Assembly (NCBI GenBank): GCA_026418615.1
Contig: JAOAAY010000006.1
Span: 62,001 to 126,000 of the forward strand
Length of the DNA: 64,000 bases
Direction of reading: 5' to 3'
From: Candidatus Sumerlaeaceae bacterium
Lineage (GTDB): Bacteria; Sumerlaeota; Sumerlaeia; Sumerlaeales; Sumerlaeaceae
In this document: positions 60,114 through 64,000 of the stretch, piece after piece
Layout of the letters: each line of letters begins with the position of its first letter
How positions within the stretch are numbered: the stretch's first letter is position 1
Program-made: the position numbers and the translations under genes
Notes under the pieces: model-generated
Seen by the model: only the letters and a program-made list of their open reading frames with translations
Databases searched by the model: none
Told to the model about the DNA's origin: nothing

Positions 60114-61817
60114 ATGGCTCGTCTGATCATTGATAGCGGTGCCGAGGCCGGCATGGTATTTCCTATCCGGGAGCCGACTGTCGCCATCGGCCGCGCCTCG
60201 ACCTGCACGGTGCAAGTGCTCGACCGTCGCGTCAGCCGCCGCCACGCCACCGTCTTTCGGGAGGGCGGGATCTATTACATCGAGGACCTTGGCAGCAAGA
60301 ACGGGCTGCTGCTCAACGGCGAGTTGATTTCGAACAGGCGCGTTCCGTTGAACAACGGCGACCACATTGTTGTGGGCGACACGACGCTGATCTTCGAGCG
60401 GGAGCCGGAGGGCCCTCCGGGCGCATCAGACGCGGCCGCGACGGACGGCCGTGCATCCTCGACGGGCTCCGGTTCGGTGAAACTGGCCGAGGATCACCCG
60501 GCGGTCATGCAGGAGGAGATCAAGGCGGATTCGGGATCGCTGGACGCCGTGACGCCAATCATGCGGGAGGGCCTTCGCGACCCGTTTGAACGTCTGAAAA
60601 TCCTTTACCGGGTCAGCGATGCGGTTCGCATGATCCTCGACACGCGCCAGTTGCTCGAGCGCATCATGGACTTTATCTGGGAGGCTCTGAGTCCGACGCG
60701 CGGGGTCATTCTTCTGCGCGGCGTGGAGACAACGGACCTCGAGCCGGTCGTCATCCGCTCGCAGGAGACCCGGCCGGACGACATCGTCATCAGCACAGGC
60801 GTCGTGGACCGGTGTCTTCGGGATCGGGTCACCGTACTTGTCACGGACGCTCCGACGGACCGGCGTTTCGCGGACAACGAGAGCGTGGTGGCGGGGCGTA
60901 TCCGGTCGGCCATTTGCGCGCCGCTCATCCATAAGGACGAGGTGCTGGGGGTCATCTATATTGATGCCCAAGGCGGCGTGGGCGTGCGTTACACGAACGA
61001 CGAAATGGAGTTGCTGAGCGGCATTGCGAACCAGGCGGCCATCGCCATCCAGAACGCCCGCCTGTACCGCGAGGCCATTCAGCGCCAGCGGTTGGAGAAG
61101 GAACTGGAGATCGCACGCTCCATCCAGATGAACCTGCTGCCGACCACTTATCCGGCGCTGCCGGGGCTTTCTCTGAGTGCGATGAGTTTGCCGGCGCGGC
61201 AGGTGGGCGGTGACTATTATGATTTTCTGCCGCTGTCAGACGGTCGTCTGGCGCTGGTGGCGGCGGATGTCAGCGGCAAGGGCGTACCGGCTGCCATGCT
61301 GACGGCATCGGTGCGGGCCTCGGTTCACATGGAAATGCAGCGGCCGCAGGGGGGGCCGCTGGCCGAGGTGGTCTCCGCTGTGAACCGGTGGGCGTGCCGT
61401 ACGGCCAGCGCGGGCATCTTTGTGACGCTGTTCATCGGCGTATTCGACCCGGAGCGCCGGCTCATCGAGTATGTGAACGCGGGGCACTGCTTCCCCCTGC
61501 TGTTTCACGCGGACGCAACTTATGCGGCGCTGGAAACGGGCGGTCCGGTGCTGGCGGTCGAGGAGACAGCGCAGTATGAATCCGGCTTGGCCGATGTCGC
61601 CGAGGGTGACACACTTATCATTTACACGGACGGCGTGGTGGACACTCTGGCTCCGACGCAGGAACTGTTTGGGTTCGAGCGTTTTGTGGATGTGATTCGC
61701 CGCAACCTTGGGCGCGATGCGCAGGGGGTGCGCGATGCCGTGCACGAAGCCACTGAGGCGTTCCGGGCGGGTCACGAACCTTTCGACGATTTCACCCTGA
61801 TCGTTGCACGGTTCTGA
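60114..61817 (+). CDS. FHA-GAF-PP2C (SpoIIE/RsbU-type) serine phosphatase
   Basis: FHA VAIGRASTCTVQVLDRRVSRRHATV...GSKNGLLLNG; GAF region; PP2C VGGDYYDFLPLSDGRLALVAADVSGKGVPAAML, NAGHCFPLLF, YTDGVVDTLAPTQELFG. Confidence 0.92.
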   Translation: MARLIIDSGAEAGMVFPIREPTVAIGRASTCTVQVLDRRVSRRHATVFREGGIYYIEDLGSKNGLLLNGELISNRRVPLNNGDHIVVGDTTLIFEREPEGPPGASDAAATDGRASSTGSGSVKLAEDHPAVMQEEIKADSGSLDAVTPIMREGLRDPFERLKILYRVSDAVRMILDTRQLLERIMDFIWEALSPTRGVILLRGVETTDLEPVVIRSQETRPDDIVISTGVVDRCLRDRVTVLVTDAPTDRRFADNESVVAGRIRSAICAPLIHKDEVLGVIYIDAQGGVGVRYTNDEMELLSGIANQAAIAIQNARLYREAIQRQRLEKELEIARSIQMNLLPTTYPALPGLSLSAMSLPARQVGGDYYDFLPLSDGRLALVAADVSGKGVPAAMLTASVRASVHMEMQRPQGGPLAEVVSAVNRWACRTASAGIFVTLFIGVFDPERRLIEYVNAGHCFPLLFHADATYAALETGGPVLAVEETAQYESGLADVAEGDTLIIYTDGVVDTLAPTQELFGFERFVDVIRRNLGRDAQGVRDAVHEATEAFRAGHEPFDDFTLIVARF

Positions 61818-61926
61818 CAGGCGACGGCTGTGCCTTTCACCTTGATTGGCGAAGGGGCAGGCGGTGACTGTGCAGGTGCGTGCGGCCCCTGAGTGAGGGC
61901 CGTCCCGACGAAGGAGGCATTGAGCC

Positions 61927-63684
61927 ATGAGGCAGTCCATCTCCCGTCCCGCAACGGCGTTATGCACCGCGATCCTGATGTTTCTTGCTCCGGCATGGTC
62001 ACCGGTCGAGGCCCGCGTGGCCAATCCGGACCTCATCCCCACCAACTGTGTCTATGTGTTATCTGTACCGGATACTGCGTCGTGCTGGACTGCCATCAAA
62101 GGCAATGCGGGATACGAATCGCTCTGGAAACTGCTGCAACAGCCTCAATTCGCGGCCCAAGTGGATGAGGTGCAGCGGCAGTTGAAGGATGTCGAGTCAG
62201 GCCTGGGGTTCGGGCTGGATCCGGATTCGCTATCGAAAGTCGTGAGCGCCCTCGATGTCTTCATTGAACCGGGCAAAACGCCGGGCGAAGTGAACGGTGC
62301 ATTGGTGCTCAAGGTCGCCGATCGCGGCCGGCTCGACAAATTGGTCATGCTGATCGAGAAAGCAGCCGAGCGAGCACTGACTCCTGATGATAAGGCCTCC
62401 ACCGGCAGCAAAGAGTCCGTGCCGACGACGACGAGTGTGGTGACGCGCAGGGACCGCAACGGTTTGATTGTGACCGAGTTCAACCTTGGGGGTGCGCAGC
62501 CTGTGTTCAGCGCTTCGCAGGACGACTTATTTATCGTTGCCAATTCCGAAGCGGTTGTTTTGGGGGCACTCCAGCGGGTCAAGACGCCGGGAAAAGGTTT
62601 CGGGGCACGCTCCGATTATGAGGCTGTATCGGCCAAGATTGGTGCCGAAGGGCACATTTATGTCTATGCTGACCAGCAAGCGGCGTTTAGTGCGGCCGGT
62701 CCAGTGCCCGAGCCGATGGAGCGCGCTCAGGCGATGATGCGCCAGATGTTCCCCCTGGGCCTGAGCGGAACCGCCGTAACCTTCAGTCCCGCGGCAGTGT
62801 CTTACCGCAGTTGTACGAGGCTGACCGGTGAGGGTTCGGCCGGCTGGGTATCATTGGGCTCAAAATTCCCGGCCAATAAACCCATGGGGATTGTCGCCTA
62901 CGCCCCGGCAGACACTTGCCTGGTGGCCGCTGCAAGCCTGCTGGATGCGCGTGGAATTCTGAGCGGCGTGCGCACCTTGGCCGAAAACTTTGGGGTTGTG
63001 GACCTCGATGCGCAATTGGCGGCAGCGGAAAAGACTCTCGGATTTTCGATCACAAAGGACCTTGTGCCTGCTCTCGGAAACGAGGTTGCACTGATTGTGA
63101 ATTCCATTCGCATGTCCGGCGGAATTCCGCAGGTGGATGCCGCGTTGGCGGTGAGTGTCGCCGACGACCAGCGCATGAAAACCGTCCTTCTTGCGCTTGA
63201 AAAGGCTTTGGAAGCGCAGTTGGCTTCCAGCCCCTTCGTGAAGGCGGCCAACCCGGATGGGCGGAAGTCCATGTCGCTAAAAACCATGACAGACGGGCCG
63301 CTGACCATCCGCTACGCGGAGTTGCCGTTTGGTCCCGGCTTCACACCCTGCTATGCGTTCGACGAGAACTACCTTCTCCTGGCCACCAGCACCGATTCGC
63401 TCAAGCGCCTGATCTCCGTGAAGAGTTCCGGTTCCGGAATTCCTGCGTCGGATGCGGTCCGGGCGTTGGCGCCTCGGATCAGCACCAGCGCCCACATGTT
63501 CCAATATATGAATCTTGGCCAAGTGGTTGATGCGGCGCTTGGACTGGCCGAGACCTCCGGAGCGAATCTGGGCGAGGCGAAGGCGCTGGTTTCCGGCCTG
63601 AAGGTGCTGGACACGGCGGTGTCGAGCGGGTCGGTCGGCGAGGACGGAATCGTCTCAGAAGGCATCATTACCCTCAAACGGTGA
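61927..63684 (+). CDS. Secreted protein, DUF3352-like
   Basis: Signal peptide; 585 aa with repeated ALxVSVADDQRMKTVLLALEKALE / GALVLKVADRGRLDKLVMLIEKAAE pattern. Confidence 0.6.
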   Translation: MRQSISRPATALCTAILMFLAPAWSPVEARVANPDLIPTNCVYVLSVPDTASCWTAIKGNAGYESLWKLLQQPQFAAQVDEVQRQLKDVESGLGFGLDPDSLSKVVSALDVFIEPGKTPGEVNGALVLKVADRGRLDKLVMLIEKAAERALTPDDKASTGSKESVPTTTSVVTRRDRNGLIVTEFNLGGAQPVFSASQDDLFIVANSEAVVLGALQRVKTPGKGFGARSDYEAVSAKIGAEGHIYVYADQQAAFSAAGPVPEPMERAQAMMRQMFPLGLSGTAVTFSPAAVSYRSCTRLTGEGSAGWVSLGSKFPANKPMGIVAYAPADTCLVAAASLLDARGILSGVRTLAENFGVVDLDAQLAAAEKTLGFSITKDLVPALGNEVALIVNSIRMSGGIPQVDAALAVSVADDQRMKTVLLALEKALEAQLASSPFVKAANPDGRKSMSLKTMTDGPLTIRYAELPFGPGFTPCYAFDENYLLLATSTDSLKRLISVKSSGSGIPASDAVRALAPRISTSAHMFQYMNLGQVVDAALGLAETSGANLGEAKALVSGLKVLDTAVSSGSVGEDGIVSEGIITLKR

Positions 63685-64000
63685 CGCATCCCCGGCCATG
63701 GGGCGCTCAGACGCCTGCGGTCGTTCGTCTTGCCACGCGCGGCAGCGCATTAGCGATGGCGCAGACGCGGTTGGTGGCGGACGCTATCGCTCGTGCTGTG
63801 CCCCAATGCCGGGTGGAGGTTGTTGTCGTCCGCACGACCGGCGACCGCATCGTGGACCGCCCGCTGCGTTCGTTCGGCGACAAGGCGGTCTTCGTTCGGG
63901 AGATCGAGGACGTCGTGCGAAGCGGGGCTGCGGATGCCGGCGTTCACAGCGCCAAGGATTTGCCTATTCATCTTGGCGGCGGGCTGGCCCTCGGCGCGGT
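63681..64000 (+). CDS. hemC: Hydroxymethylbilane synthase, N-terminal part (runs off window; not in the ORF track)
   Basis: Manual translation from GTG 63681: VTHPRPWGAQTPAVVRLATRGSALAMAQTRLVADAIARAVPQCRVEVVVVRTTGDRIVDRPLRSFGDKAVFVREIEDVVRSGAADAGVHSAKDLPIHL... Confidence 0.93.
   Translation, partial: MTHPRPWGAQTPAVVRLATRGSALAMAQTRLVADAIARAVPQCRVEVVVVRTTGDRIVDRPLRSFGDKAVFVREIEDVVRSGAADAGVHSAKDLPIHLGGGLALGA

Overview
This is a 64 kb chromosomal window from a high-GC, free-living, aerobic bacterium. I cannot assign a phylum from sequence alone. It is mostly densely packed housekeeping genes, with no tRNA, rRNA, CRISPR array or intact transposase that I can support. Left to right it contains: the end of a secreted protein; a degraded pilin-like region; hsp20-lon; an intergenic repeat island; a zinc-ribbon/signal-peptidase-like membrane protein; a small endolysin/holin/lipoprotein cassette next to a beta-helix/TPR protein; phoH-pgpH; bcp; a DUF4912 protein with a histone-H1-like tail; an M16 protease pair; a redoxin; GH130; uvrB; an FHA-GGDEF protein; a long minus-strand cluster (tlyA, nadK, TPR, aroA, rhomboid, S41 protease, methyltransferase); HU; a TerB-like protein; pdxA; rplS; a polysaccharide deacetylase; an ABC exporter; yraN; GT2; def; serS; a ~12.5 kb Alternative Complex III plus SCO plus caa3-type oxidase island; surE; a tandem-SHOCT protein; tolB-like; dedA; an FHA-GAF-PP2C phosphatase; a secreted protein; and the start of hemC, which is missing from the ORF track. 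The observations most worth a second look are the isolated lysis-type cassette at 7183-8683, the inverted/direct repeat island at 4685-5175, the signal-peptidase-like protein that appears to lack its catalytic Lys, and the ACIII/caa3 island with an A2-type (YSHPAVY) subunit I. I did not find a clearly novel defence or mobile system.
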